Positions 28,322-36,736 of a stretch of DNA of 64,000 nt are shown one piece after another (position 1 is the first letter of the stretch; the number at the start of each line of letters is the position of its first letter). The position numbers and the translations under genes were made by a program. The stretch is from assembly GCA_963773765.1 (NCBI GenBank), contig CAVZCC010000006.1, forward strand, positions 558,001 through 622,000, in the 5' to 3' direction. Below the pieces are notes generated by a model, which did not search any database, had not been told where the DNA came from, and saw nothing but the letters and a program-made list of their open reading frames with translations. Origin of the DNA: CAVZCC01 sp963773765. GTDB taxonomy: Bacteria; Actinomycetota; Acidimicrobiia; Acidimicrobiales; Microtrichaceae.

Positions 28322-29395
28322 TCACCCGGAGCCGGGTTCGCCGCGCCCGCCCAGGGCGAAGCTGGGTGCCCCGGCCAGGCTGGCGGCCACGAACACCAGG
28401 TACACCAGCAGGCCCAGGCCGATGGCCCGGGCGTCCGGCACCCCCAGCGCCCCGAAGAACAGCACGAACATGGCCTCCCGCACGCCCAGGCCACCCAGCG
28501 CGATCGGCAGGTTCTGGGCCACCGCGGTGGGAGGGAAGAAGGCCATCGCCGCCAGCAGCGTGACCTGGGGCAGTTCCAGCGCCCGGGCCGCGAAGTACAC
28601 CGAGACGCACTGCAGGAACTGGAAGCCGATGCCGGCCAGCAGGACGCCCAGGATCCGGCCCGGCCGGTGACGGAACGCGACGATGCCCAGGTGCACGGCT
28701 CCCAGGTAGCGGCGCCAGCCCTCACGGCCCACCAGGCGTCCGGCGCCCCGCTCGTGGCCCGCCACCCAGAGGATGACCAGCAGCGCGACGACGGTGACCA
28801 GGTTGATGACGACGGCGACGGTGGACGCCGCGCCCAGGTCCAGGAAGGACGGCTGGGCCGCGAACGCGATGAACGACAGCATGGGCAGCACCAGCCACCC
28901 GGTCAGCCGCTCCAGGCTGGTGGAGGCGAACGCGTCGGCGTAGTCGCCGGCATCGCGGCCCTGGCGCACCACACGCAGGACGTCGCCGCCGAAGGAGGTG
29001 GGCAGCGCGTTGGAGACGAACTCGCCGGCCAGCAGGTGCGAGAAGAGGCGACGGAAGCGCAGGTGGATGCCCAGGGTGTCCGACACCTGGGCCCAGCGCA
29101 CGGTCTGGAGCACGTAGGCCACCAGGTGCACGGCCACCGCGGCGGCGATCCAGGCGAAGGTGGCCGGGGTGGGGGTGGGGAACAGGTCGCCGAGGGAGAC
29201 GTCGGGCAGCCGCCAGATCAGCAGGGCCAGGAAGCCCAGGCTGAACGCGACCCGGACCAGGGTGCGCCGCCAGTCGTTGCGGGGCAGGGCGTGGGGGAGG
29301 GTCTCCTCGCCGATCTCGGCCAGCGCCTCGGCCCGTTCGGGGTCGACGGCGCCCTGCGGGCCCGGGGGTGAGGGCGGATGCCCGTGGTCGGTCAT
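28322..29395 (-). CDS. Lysylphosphatidylglycerol-synthase TM-region-like membrane protein (UPF0104)
   Basis: 357 residues, about eight membrane helices after a 55-residue cytoplasmic N-terminus. The family signatures are visible: RWAQVSDTLGIHLRFRRLF, NALPTSFGGDVLRVV, TSLERLTGWLVLP and FPPTAVAQNLPIALGGLGVR. Members are flippase-like or glycolipid-related (AglD/MprF transmembrane part); without a catalytic MprF domain it is probably a lipid-handling membrane protein. The ATG is preceded on the minus strand by TAGGGT twelve bases away, giving a very short leader. It is divergent from the alpha/beta hydrolase gene. The 118 bases after it, before dxs, hold no gene. Confidence 0.85.
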   Translation of the reverse strand: MTDHGHPPSPPGPQGAVDPERAEALAEIGEETLPHALPRNDWRRTLVRVAFSLGFLALLIWRLPDVSLGDLFPTPTPATFAWIAAAVAVHLVAYVLQTVRWAQVSDTLGIHLRFRRLFSHLLAGEFVSNALPTSFGGDVLRVVRQGRDAGDYADAFASTSLERLTGWLVLPMLSFIAFAAQPSFLDLGAASTVAVVINLVTVVALLVILWVAGHERGAGRLVGREGWRRYLGAVHLGIVAFRHRPGRILGVLLAGIGFQFLQCVSVYFAARALELPQVTLLAAMAFFPPTAVAQNLPIALGGLGVREAMFVLFFGALGVPDARAIGLGLLVYLVFVAASLAGAPSFALGGRGEPGSG

Positions 29396-29488
29396 GGTCC
29401 GGGACCACCCTACCGGCGCTACATTCGGCCATCTCCGGTCCACCCGACCGGTCGGGACGGTCCGGTCCGTCGTGGAGGGGAGTCACAC

Positions 29489-30331
29489 ATGGCCGAGGAA
29501 CGAACCATCGCGGTGGGTCCGGTCGACCTCGTGGTGCTGGAGGCCGGCACCGGGGGGCGCCCACTGCTCCTGGTCCACGGCTTCACCGGCGCCAAGGAGG
29601 ACTTCCGCGACGTCGTGGACCCGCTGGCCGCTGAGGGGTACTGGGTGGTCGCGCCGGACCTCCGCGGCCACGGTTCCAGCACCCAGCTGCCCGATGAGGC
29701 GGACTACCTCCTGGAGCGGTTCGTCGACGACGTGGAGGGCCTGGTCCCCGCGCTGGGGTGGGAGCAGGCCGACGTCCTGGGCCACTCGATGGGCGGGATG
29801 GTGGTCCAGGTGCTCGCGCTGCGCCGCCCGGAGCTGGTGTCCCGACTGGTGCTGATGGACACCGGGCCGGGACAGGTGGAGGGGATGGACCAGGAGATCA
29901 TGCAACTGGGCGTGGACCTGTGCCGGGCCGAGGGCCTGGAGGCGGTGCTCGCCGTGCAGCAGATGGGTGAGCCCGCCCTGGACAGCGCGGCCCACCGGCG
30001 GATGCTCGAGGAGGACCCGACCCTGGAGGCATGGGAGACGTCGAAGTTCCTGTCCTGCTCACCGGCCATGTGGGCCTCGGTGGTGACCCAGCTCATGTCG
30101 GTGGAGGACCGGCTGGACGCGCTGCGGGGCCTGGCGGTGCCGACCCTGGTGATCGTCGGGGACCAGGACACGTCGTTCCTTGCTGCGTCGGAGGCGCTGG
30201 CCGACGCCATCGCCGGTGCCCGGTTGGTGGTGGTGCCCGACGCGGGGCACAGCCCCCAGTTGGAGAACCCGACGGCCTGGTACGACGCGGTGTCGTCGTT
30301 CCTGGCCTCCAGCCAGCCGGTGGCGGGGTGA
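29489..30331 (+). CDS. Alpha/beta-fold hydrolase
   Basis: 280 residues. Catalytic elements: HGFTG (oxyanion), GHSMGGM with the nucleophile serine, Asp in IVGDQDTSFL and His in PDAGHSPQLENP. The first domain (LLLVHGFTGAKEDFRDVVDP, then APDLRGHGSS) is typical of epoxide-hydrolase or BPHL-type esterases. AGGGGAG precedes the ATG, and TACATT near 29420 is a likely -10. The last bases overlap the GTG start of a thiamine-diphosphate enzyme (GTGA), so the two are translationally coupled and may act in one pathway. Confidence 0.88.
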   Translation: MAEERTIAVGPVDLVVLEAGTGGRPLLLVHGFTGAKEDFRDVVDPLAAEGYWVVAPDLRGHGSSTQLPDEADYLLERFVDDVEGLVPALGWEQADVLGHSMGGMVVQVLALRRPELVSRLVLMDTGPGQVEGMDQEIMQLGVDLCRAEGLEAVLAVQQMGEPALDSAAHRRMLEEDPTLEAWETSKFLSCSPAMWASVVTQLMSVEDRLDALRGLAVPTLVIVGDQDTSFLAASEALADAIAGARLVVVPDAGHSPQLENPTAWYDAVSSFLASSQPVAG

Positions 30332-31977
30332 ACGCCGCGGGCCCCGGGGACGGGCACGTCCCCGGTACCGTCTCCGGCCACGGAGGTGAGCTGGTGCTGG
30401 CCGGCCTGGAGCCGTCCGGGGTCCGTGAGCTGTTCACGCTGTCCGGTGCCCACATCTTTCCCCTCTACGACGCCTGCGTGAAGCGGGGCTGGCCCATCTA
30501 CGACGTCCGGCACGAGCAGACCGCCACGTTCGCGGCCGAGGGCCTGGCCAAGCTGACCCGCCGCCCCGGGGTGGCAGCGCTCACGGCCGGTCCCGGTGTC
30601 ACCAACGCCGTCAGCGCCGTCACCACCGCCCACTTCAACGGGTCGCCGCTGGTGGTGCTGGGCGGCCGTGCCGCGGAGGAGGGCTGGGGCCGGGGGGCGC
30701 TGCAGGAGTTCGACCACGTCCCGGTGATGACCCCCGTGACCAAGTTCGCGGAGACGCTGAAGGACCCGGACCGACTGGCCCGGGACGTGGCCGAGGCCGT
30801 GGTGGTGGCCCGGCGCCCCCACCGGGGGCCGGTGTTCCTCGACCTGCCGCTCGACGTCGTGTTCGCCCAGGCCACCGACGAGGTGCCCGAGCAGGTCGAG
30901 CCCCGGTCCGAGGAGCCCGACGACCACGAGGTCCGCCGGGCCGCGCACCTGCTGGCCACGGCCCGCCGTCCGGCCGTCCTGGTCGGCTCGGACGTCTACT
31001 GGGCCGGTGCCGAGGAGGAGTTGCGGGCCTGCGTGGAGGCCCTGGGCCTGCCCACCTTCGCCAACGGCCTGGGCCGGGGCATGCTCCCGGCGGACCACGA
31101 CCTGTCCTTCTCCCGGGTGCGGTCACGGCTGCGCGACGCGGACGTGGTGGCGGTCATCGGCACGCCGTTGGACTTCCGGGTGGGCTTCGGCCGGTTCGGC
31201 GACGCCGCGGTGATCCACATGGTGGACAGCCTGGGCGCCCGCGCCCCCCACGAGCACGTCGAGCTCACGGTGGCCGGCGACCTGGCCAGGGTCCTGGCCG
31301 GCATCGCCGAGCACACCGGGGACCGGGAGGACCACGGCGGGTGGATCGCGGAGCTGCGGGCCGCGGAGGACGCGGCCCGGGCCGCGGACGTGGAGGTGCT
31401 GGAGGCCGACGGCGTGCCGATCCTGCCCACCCGGATCTACGGCGAGCTCCGTCGTGTGCTCGACCGCGATGCGGTCGTCGTGTGCGACGGGGGCGACTTC
31501 GTGTCCTACGCCGGCAAGTACCTGGACAGCCATCGGTCCGGGTGCTGGCTCGACCCGGGCCCGTTCGGCTGCCTCGGGACCGGGATGGGCTATGCCATGG
31601 CGGCCCGGGTGGCACATCCCGACCGCCAGGTGGTGGTGCTGCTGGGCGACGGTGCGTCGGGGTTCTCGCTCATGGACGTGGACTCACTGGTCCGCCACGG
31701 CCTGCCGGTCGTGATGGTCATGGGCAACAACGGCATCTGGGGCCTGGAGAAGCACCCCATGCAGATGCTGTACGGCTACGACGTGGCCGCCGACCTGCAG
31801 CCGGGATGCCGGTACGACGCCGTGGTGACGGCGCTGGGAGGAGCGGGCGAGGTGGTGGAGCGGCCCGAGGACATCGGCCCCGCGCTGCGCCGGGCCTTCG
31901 ACAGCGGCGTGCCCTACCTGGTGAACATCCTGACCGACCCCGCGGACGCCTATCCCCGCAGCTCCAACCTGGCCTGA
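30328..31977 (+). CDS. Thiamine-diphosphate-dependent enzyme (acetolactate-synthase-like)
   Basis: 549 residues with the three-domain layout of the POX/ALS family. The N-terminal PYR domain has the catalytic Glu in DVRHEQTATFAAEG and AALTAGPGVTNAVSAV. The central domain binds nucleotide or is vestigial (RPAVLVGSDVYWAG). The C-terminal PP domain has LGDGASGFSLMDVDSLVRH and MVMGNNGIWGLEK for Mg-ThDP. It resembles acetolactate synthase large subunits, oxalyl-CoA decarboxylases and 2-hydroxyacyl-CoA lyases; the motifs do not settle which. No ilvN regulatory-subunit gene follows, which argues against a biosynthetic acetolactate synthase. The GTG overlaps the stop of the hydrolase gene. Confidence 0.87.
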   Translation: MNAAGPGDGHVPGTVSGHGGELVLAGLEPSGVRELFTLSGAHIFPLYDACVKRGWPIYDVRHEQTATFAAEGLAKLTRRPGVAALTAGPGVTNAVSAVTTAHFNGSPLVVLGGRAAEEGWGRGALQEFDHVPVMTPVTKFAETLKDPDRLARDVAEAVVVARRPHRGPVFLDLPLDVVFAQATDEVPEQVEPRSEEPDDHEVRRAAHLLATARRPAVLVGSDVYWAGAEEELRACVEALGLPTFANGLGRGMLPADHDLSFSRVRSRLRDADVVAVIGTPLDFRVGFGRFGDAAVIHMVDSLGARAPHEHVELTVAGDLARVLAGIAEHTGDREDHGGWIAELRAAEDAARAADVEVLEADGVPILPTRIYGELRRVLDRDAVVVCDGGDFVSYAGKYLDSHRSGCWLDPGPFGCLGTGMGYAMAARVAHPDRQVVVLLGDGASGFSLMDVDSLVRHGLPVVMVMGNNGIWGLEKHPMQMLYGYDVAADLQPGCRYDAVVTALGGAGEVVERPEDIGPALRRAFDSGVPYLVNILTDPADAYPRSSNLA

Positions 31978-31984
31978 ACGCGGA

Positions 31985-32024
31985 CCGGGCACGTCCCGGC
32001 ACCGAGGTGCAGGGACGTGCCCGG
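31985..32024. terminator. 13-bp perfect stem with nested inner hairpin
   Basis: CCGGGCACGTCCC (31985-31997) and GGGACGTGCCCGG (32012-32024) are exact reverse complements, and the loop contains GCACC-GA-GGTGC. It starts eight bases after the stop of the ThDP enzyme and faces the end of the small exported-peptide gene, so it may serve both. There is no T-run. Confidence 0.65.
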
Positions 32025-32059
32025 AACGGCTCGTGTGTCCGCCCGTGGGCGGGGCCTGC

Positions 32060-32203
32060 TCAGTTGCAGACGACGCCGACGTTGGCGCCCGGCTCGGCCA
32101 CCAACAGCGTGCAGCCTCCCCCGAGCGGGATCTGGCAGGCACCGGCGGCCAGTGGCATCACTGCCAGGACACCGACCATGAGCATGCGCATGCGCTTGGA
32201 CAT
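32060..32203 (-). CDS. 47-residue exported small cysteine-containing peptide
   Basis: A short gene that length cut-offs would miss. It reads MSKRMRMLMVGVLAVMPLAA, then GACQIPLGGGC, and ends VGVVCN. The basic start, hydrophobic core and small residues before the first Cys make a good signal peptide; ACQ could be a lipobox, although the -3 position is not ideal. The mature part would be about 25 residues with three cysteines, glycine-rich. GGGGGA lies at correct spacing before the ATG, and a promoter with a consensus TTGACA is present upstream. No family is recognised. It lies between the ThDP enzyme and an FlK-like thioesterase. Role unknown. Confidence 0.65.
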   Translation of the reverse strand: MSKRMRMLMVGVLAVMPLAAGACQIPLGGGCTLLVAEPGANVGVVCN

Positions 32204-32251
32204 CTGATTTCCCCCATTCTCCCCGCCGGACTCCGACGGGATCGCCCTGAC

Positions 32252-32281
32252 TTCCTAGGCCCCCGGTGTGACCGATGTCAA
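32252..32281 (-). promoter_or_regulatory. Promoter of the 47-residue peptide gene
   Basis: On the minus strand TTGACA (32281-32276) is followed after 18 bases by TAGGAA (32257-32252). The predicted leader is about 42 bases and contains the GGGGGA ribosome-binding site. It is one of only two consensus TTGACA boxes I noticed in intergenic sequence. Confidence 0.5.
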
Positions 32282-32288
32282 CGTGAAC

Positions 32289-32302
32289 GGCGCCGCGGCG
32301 CC
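32289..32302 (-). terminator. Small palindrome after the thioesterase gene
   Basis: GGCGCC-GC-GGCGCC lies 14 bases beyond the thioesterase stop codon. It is short and has no T-run, so it is only a weak terminator candidate. It ends just upstream of the peptide-gene promoter. Confidence 0.3.
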
Positions 32303-32315
32303 CTGCGACGGTCGC

Positions 32316-32693
32316 TCAGCGGGTCTTCTCCATGAAGCGGTGGACGTCGACCACCACCCGGGTCACCTTGCCCGCGGCCACCAGGCCCCGTTCGTCCCGG
32401 GCCGACACGTGGAACACCAGGCGCCGGCCCTCCACCTTCTCCAGCTGGGCCTCGGCCCGGACCACGCCCCCGATGGGGGTGGGGGAGATGTGCTCCAGCT
32501 GGACCCGCATGCCGACCGTGGAGCACCCGGTGTCCAGGTGCCCCTCCAGGGCGCGTACCGATGCCTCCTCGACCAGGGCCAGAATGCGGGGGGTCGCCAG
32601 CACGGGGACCTCGCCGGATCGCAGCGCGATGGCCGTGTCCTCGTCGGAGACGGTCATATCGACGACTGCGGACAGGCCGGTGCGTACGGACAC
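32316..32693 (-). CDS. FlK-like acyl-CoA thioesterase (hotdog fold)
   Basis: 125 residues. The core GEVPVLATPRILALVEEASV, followed by RALEGHLDTGCSTVGMRVQL and EHISPTPIGGVVRAEAQL, matches the fluoroacetyl-CoA thioesterase (FlK) family, with the catalytic Thr in LATP, Glu in VEEAS and His in EHISPTP. Physiological substrates of most members are unknown; detoxifying or recycling acyl-CoA is likely. The GTG at 32693 keeps the family's N-terminal strand (GLSAVVDMTVSDEDTA). TACTGT ends eight bases before it with no ribosome-binding site, so the mRNA is probably leaderless; ATG 32657 would cut off the first strand. It is divergent from tldD. Confidence 0.82.
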   Translation of the reverse strand: MSVRTGLSAVVDMTVSDEDTAIALRSGEVPVLATPRILALVEEASVRALEGHLDTGCSTVGMRVQLEHISPTPIGGVVRAEAQLEKVEGRRLVFHVSARDERGLVAAGKVTRVVVDVHRFMEKTR

Positions 32694-32812
32694 GGTCGAT
32701 ACAGTAAGCACTCCGCTGTCGACCGACACAGTTGGGGTCCGGTGCGCAGCAGCGGTCCCGGTCCCGGCCCGGCAGGGATGGCCGGCCGCAACCCACACGC
32801 GAGGAGCCTGCA

Positions 32813-34204
32813 GTGCTCGATGAGGAAACCATCCAACGGGTCCTGGGCGCGGGCATGTCCCGTGGCGCGGACTTCGCCGAGGTCTTCGCCGAGGACCGGC
32901 GCTCGTCATCGGCGCTGCTGGACGACGGGCGGGTGGAGGAGCTGACCTCCGGCCGTGACCGGGGCGCCGGCGTACGGGTGGTGGTGGGGGAGTCCACCGG
33001 GTTCGCCCACACCTCCGACCTGTCCGAGGCCGGCCTCATCGCCGCCGCCGAGGCCGCGGCGGCCGCCTCCCGGGGTTCGGGGTCCGGTACCCGCGTGGTG
33101 GACCTGGACCGGGTCGATGCGCCCCGCCCCAACGTCGTGTCCATCCTCCCCGGCGACGTGGCCAAGGCCCGCAAGGTGGAGCTCCTGTTGGACGCGGACG
33201 AGGCGGCCCGTGCCTCCGGCGGGGCCATCACCCAGGTGTCGGCCCGGTACGCCGATTCACGGCGTCGGTTCGTGGTGGCCAACTCCGACGGCGTGCTGGC
33301 CTCCGACGACCAGGTCAAGACGCTGTTCTCGGTGTCGTGCGTGGCCTCGGGCGACACCGGCATGCAGACCGGGCGTGAGTCCGTCGGCCACACCGTCGGC
33401 TTCGAGCTGTTCGACCGCCACGACGTCGGCGACCTGGCCCGGCGCGCCGCGGAGCGGGCCCTGACCAAGCTGGCCGCCCGCCCGGCCCCCTCCGGTGAGA
33501 TGACCGTCGTCATCGGCCCCGGCGGTGGCGGCGTCATGTTCCACGAGGCCTGCGGCCACGGCCTGGAGGCCGACCTGGTGGCCAAGGGGGCGTCGGTGTT
33601 CGCCGGCCGGGTGGGCGAACAGGTCGCCTCGCCGTTGGTCACGCTGGTGGATGACGGCACGATGGGTGGCGAGTGGGGCTGCTTCGCCGTCGACGACGAG
33701 GGTCGTCCGGCCCAGCGCAACGTGCTGATCCAGGACGGCATCCTGGTGGACTACATGTGGGACGGCCTGCGGGCACGCAAGGAGGGCCGCCTGTCGTCCG
33801 GCAACGGCCGGCGCCAGAGCTACCAGCACCTGCCGATGGTCCGGATGACCAACACCTACCTGCTGGACGGCGGGTCCTCCCCGGAGGACATCGTGGCCGA
33901 CACCCCGTCGGGGGTGTACATCGCCCACCTGGGCGGTGGGCAGGTCAACACCGCCACCGGGGACTTCGTGTTCGGCATGACCGAGGCCTACCTGATCGAG
34001 GACGGCCGGATCACCGAGCCGCTCCGGGAGGGCAACCTCATCGGCAACGGACCCGCGGTGCTGTCCAACATCGATGCGGTGGGCAACGACTTCGCCATGG
34101 GCGCCCCCGGCACCTGCGGCAAGGACGGCCAGGGCGTGCCGGTGGGCGACGGGGTCCCGACCCTCCGGGCGCACGGCCTGACCATCGGCGGCACCGCGGC
34201 CTGA
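32813..34204 (+). CDS. tldD: TldD-type metalloprotease subunit
   Basis: 463 residues. TldD and TldE form a heterodimeric zinc protease that degrades unfolded peptides and, in some bacteria, matures peptide antibiotics or antitoxins. The zinc motif HEACGHG (His244, His248) in VMFHEACGHGLEADLV identifies this as the catalytic TldD subunit. The C-terminal half (FVFGMTEAYLIEDGRITEPL, then REGNLIGNGPAVLSNID, MGAPGTCGKDGQGVPVGDG) is typical. The GTG follows GAGGAG. The matching TldE genes lie 3.1 kb downstream on the same strand, separated by an unrelated block, unlike the usual adjacent arrangement. Confidence 0.93.
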   Translation: MLDEETIQRVLGAGMSRGADFAEVFAEDRRSSSALLDDGRVEELTSGRDRGAGVRVVVGESTGFAHTSDLSEAGLIAAAEAAAAASRGSGSGTRVVDLDRVDAPRPNVVSILPGDVAKARKVELLLDADEAARASGGAITQVSARYADSRRRFVVANSDGVLASDDQVKTLFSVSCVASGDTGMQTGRESVGHTVGFELFDRHDVGDLARRAAERALTKLAARPAPSGEMTVVIGPGGGGVMFHEACGHGLEADLVAKGASVFAGRVGEQVASPLVTLVDDGTMGGEWGCFAVDDEGRPAQRNVLIQDGILVDYMWDGLRARKEGRLSSGNGRRQSYQHLPMVRMTNTYLLDGGSSPEDIVADTPSGVYIAHLGGGQVNTATGDFVFGMTEAYLIEDGRITEPLREGNLIGNGPAVLSNIDAVGNDFAMGAPGTCGKDGQGVPVGDGVPTLRAHGLTIGGTAA

Positions 34205-34223
34205 GGGCCGGCCGTCCGGCGGG

Positions 34224-34880
34224 TCATCGGCCCCGGTGGGGGCGGGCCGCGATGCCGTCCAGGATGCTGTCCAGGCCGAAGCGGAACTGGTCCTCGCTCA
34301 CGATGTCGTGGGCCCGGGGCCGGACCGCTGCGGTGTGGGGGTACCGATCGGACGGCAGCGCGTCGTAGGCCCGGTCGACGTCGGCCTGGTCCAGGGCCTC
34401 GGCTCCGGCCGTGCCGGGCAGGCGGGGGACCTCCAGTGCGACGAATCCGAGCGTGTAGACGAGCACCAGGTTGAGCCCGCGGGTCGCGTCCTGGTCCGAG
34501 AAGCCGGCCTCACGCATGACGCCCAGGCCGAACTCGCCCACCACCAGCGACGCGGGGCCGAGCGACGGACGGTCGATGACCCTGGCCGCGATCGCGGGGT
34601 GGCGCAGCATCGTGGTCCGGATGGAGTCCGCCAGCGCGGCCAGGCCGTCGCGCCAGCCCAGCCCCGGGTCCGGGAGGTCGACCCCCGCCACGGCCCGGTC
34701 CAGCACGCCCTCCATCAGGTCGTCCTTGTTGCTCACGTGGCGGTAGAGCGCCATCGGCACCACGCCGAGCCGGTCCGCCAGGTTGCGCATGGTCAGCGCG
34801 TCCAGTCCCTGTTGGTCGATCAGGTCGATGGCCTCGGCCAGGACGTCGTCCCGGGTCAGCCTGCGACGTTCGTCACGCAC
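34224..34880 (-). CDS. TetR-family regulator with TetR_C-type C-terminus
   Basis: 218 residues. The HTH reads DDVLAEAIDLIDQQGLDALT, MRNLADRLGVVPMALYRHV, SNKDDLMEGVLDR. The conserved start L-D-A-L-T-M-R-N-L-A-x-x-L-G-V-x-x-x-A-L-Y-x-H-V is that of tetracycline-repressor-like proteins, and the C-terminal part (WRDGLAALADSIRTTMLRHP) also fits TetR_C. GTG at 34880 follows AAGGGGA. The gene diverges from a membrane-protein gene across a 94-base region with two perfect operators, so repression of both genes is very likely. The inducer is unknown. Confidence 0.9.
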   Translation of the reverse strand: MRDERRRLTRDDVLAEAIDLIDQQGLDALTMRNLADRLGVVPMALYRHVSNKDDLMEGVLDRAVAGVDLPDPGLGWRDGLAALADSIRTTMLRHPAIAARVIDRPSLGPASLVVGEFGLGVMREAGFSDQDATRGLNLVLVYTLGFVALEVPRLPGTAGAEALDQADVDRAYDALPSDRYPHTAAVRPRAHDIVSEDQFRFGLDSILDGIAARPHRGR

Positions 34881-34892
34881 GTCGGAGTCCCC

Positions 34893-34941
34893 TTGACATG
34901 TGTACATGGTACACATCATGGTATGTGTACGACGTACACAT
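34893..34941. promoter_or_regulatory. Two perfect 19-bp TetR operators with TTGACA promoter element
   Basis: ATGTGTAC-ATG-GTACACAT (34898-34916) and ATGTGTAC-GAC-GTACACAT (34923-34941) have identical 8-bp arms and 3-bp centres, spaced 25 bases centre to centre. TTGACA at 34893-34898 touches the first operator and would be the -35 for the membrane-protein gene. On the other strand TACCAT boxes lie inside the operator region and can serve the TetR gene. The two-operator divergent layout is that of classic tetR/tetA-type control. Confidence 0.85.
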
Positions 34942-34974
34942 CGAGTGTGGGTCACTGAGCAGAGAGGCCGGACC

Positions 34975-35565
34975 ATGGCTGCACGAACGTTCGAACCGAG
35001 GATCTGGGGGCGGTGGGCCGCCACCTTCATCGGCTTCCCACTGGCCGGCCTGGCCGCCCGTGCCGTGGCCGGCAACATCGACGACACCCGCTCCGCCGTG
35101 ATCGGAGGACTGGCCGCCGGTGCGGTCCTGGGCGGCGTGCAGGCGCTCGCTCTCCGTTCCCCGCTGGCCAACCGGGCGGCCTGGGTCGGCGCCACCGCCG
35201 TCGGGATGTCCGCCGGCCTCGCCGTCGGAGCCACCGCGGTCGACTTCGCCACCGACACCCCGTCGCTGGTGGTCATGGGTGCGGTCACCGGCATCGCCGT
35301 GGGTGTGGCCCAGGCCCTGGTCCTGCGGGCTGCTCCGGTGCGGCGCACCGTCTGGGCCCTGGCCACGACGGCGCTGTGGGCGCTGGGCTGGTGGGTCACC
35401 GCCATGGTGATCGTCGACGCCGACCGCCAGCACGCCAACTTCGGCGCCTCCGGAGCGCTCCTGGCCACCGTGGTGGGTGGGCTGGTGCTGGCCGTGCGCC
35501 CCGAGCCCGCCTGGTCGGCATCGACCTCGTCGCCGGCCTCCTCCGGGGTCATGGCGGCGTCCTGA
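34975..35565 (+). CDS. Small polytopic membrane protein under TetR control
   Basis: 196 residues, five to six predicted membrane helices rich in Gly, Ala and Val (FIGFPLAGLAARAVAG, AVIGGLAAGAVLGGVQALAL, GATAVGMSAGLAVGATA, GAVTGIAVGVAQALVL, TVWALATTALWALGWWVTAM). The two GGVQALAL/GVAQALVL helices suggest an internal duplication of a two-helix unit. No transporter family is recognised. It is divergent from the TetR gene and carries the double operator upstream, so it is probably induced by whatever ligand the TetR protein binds. ATG at 34975; an upstream ATG at 34900 would start inside the operator and is rejected. Confidence 0.75.
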   Translation: MAARTFEPRIWGRWAATFIGFPLAGLAARAVAGNIDDTRSAVIGGLAAGAVLGGVQALALRSPLANRAAWVGATAVGMSAGLAVGATAVDFATDTPSLVVMGAVTGIAVGVAQALVLRAAPVRRTVWALATTALWALGWWVTAMVIVDADRQHANFGASGALLATVVGGLVLAVRPEPAWSASTSSPASSGVMAAS

Positions 35566-35613
35566 CCGCCGGGCGGCGCAACGTGCCGTCATGGGGCCGG
35601 GGGGATCGCCCGG

Positions 35614-35619
35614 TAGGTT
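35614..35619 (+). promoter_or_regulatory. -10 box TAGGTT for leaderless glsA mRNA
   Basis: TAGGTT ends seven bases before the ATG at 35626, with no Shine-Dalgarno sequence between, predicting transcription start at or beside the start codon. Confidence 0.5.
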
Positions 35620-35625
35620 CGACAG

Positions 35626-36688
35626 ATGTCGACCGGGAGATCCGACCGCCCCCCAGCACCGCCCCGGAGCGGGGCCATGCACCACCCGCTGCCGTTCGAC
35701 GAGGCGGACCTCCCGGACCGGGTGTCCACCGGCACGCTGCCGGGAGGGGCCGACGTCCAGGTGCTCCTCCAGGACGCCTACGACCGGTACCGGGACGACG
35801 ACGAGGGCGACGTCGCCGACTACATCCCGGCCCTGGCCGACGCGTCACCGGACCTGTTCGGCGCCTGCATCGTGGGCATCGGCGGCGGGATCCACGCCGT
35901 GGGCGACGCGGACGCCGAGTTCTCCATCCAGAGCGTGTCCAAGCCGTTCGTGTTCGCCCTGGTGTGCCAGGCCATCGGCCACGACGCGGCCCGGCTCCGC
36001 CTCGGCGTCAACAGCACCGGGATGCCGTTCAACTCGGTCATGGCCATCGAACTGAGCGACGACCGCACGATGAACCCGATGGTCAACGCCGGTGCCATCG
36101 CCACCACCAGCCTGGTCCCCGGCGCCACCGCCGGCCAGAAGTGGGCAGCCATCCAGGACGGACTGTCACGGTTCGCCGGGCGCCGCCTGGAGGTGGACAC
36201 CGAGGTCTACGAGTCGGAGGCCGCCACCAACCTCCGCAACCAGGGCATCGCCCACCTGCTGGACAGCTACGAGCGCCTGTACTTCGACCCGGAGGAGATC
36301 ACCGACGTCTACACCCGCCAGTGCTCCCTTCGGGTCAGCGCGCGTGGACCTGGCGGTGATGGGGGCCACGTTGGCCGACGGCGGAGTGAACCCGGTGACA
36401 CGCGAGCGGGTCATCGACGCCCATCACTGCAAGCGGGTCCTGGCCGTGCTGGCCACCGCGGGGCTCTACGAGCGGTCCGGCGACTGGCTCTACGAGATCG
36501 GCCTGCCGGGCAAGAGCGGCGTGAGCGGCGGGATCGTCGCCATCGCCCCCGGCAAGGGCGGACTGGGCACGTACTCCCCGCCGCTGGACGAGGCGGGCAA
36601 CAGCGTGCGGGGCCAGCACGTCACCAAGTACCTGTCCGAGATGCTGGGCCTGAACCTGTTCGCGTCCCGCCCCGTGGGACCGGACTGA
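35626..36688 (+). CDS. glsA: Glutaminase A, frame broken once
   Basis: Hydrolyses L-glutamine to glutamate and ammonia; serine-dependent, beta-lactamase-like fold. About 353 residues. The catalytic S-x-x-K is in FSIQSVSKPFVFAL; NSTGMPFNSVMAIEL, NPMVNAGAIATTSLV and the C-terminal GKSGVSGGIVAIAPGKGGLG are family signatures. One extra base near 36342 breaks the frame between CSLRVSA and VDLAVMGATLADGGVNP. TAGGTT seven bases before the ATG indicates a leaderless mRNA. It stands in the block that separates tldD from the tldE pair. Confidence 0.9.
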
Positions 36689-36736
36689 GCCGCGCGGCCC
36701 GTGGGCCCGATCCGGGTCGCGTACCGTGCACCCGTC

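Noticed and set aside
30351..30372. GGGGACG...CGTCCCC hairpin near the start of the ThDP enzyme gene
   Set aside because: It lies inside the coding sequence of the N-terminal tail, shares a GGGCACGTCCC word with the terminator at 31985 and has no clear regulatory geometry.
32060..32203. The 47-residue peptide as a RiPP precursor matured by TldD/TldE
   Set aside because: It has a signal peptide rather than a leader plus core, and no modification enzyme (cyclodehydratase, radical SAM or lanthionine synthetase) is nearby. It is kept only as an exported peptide.
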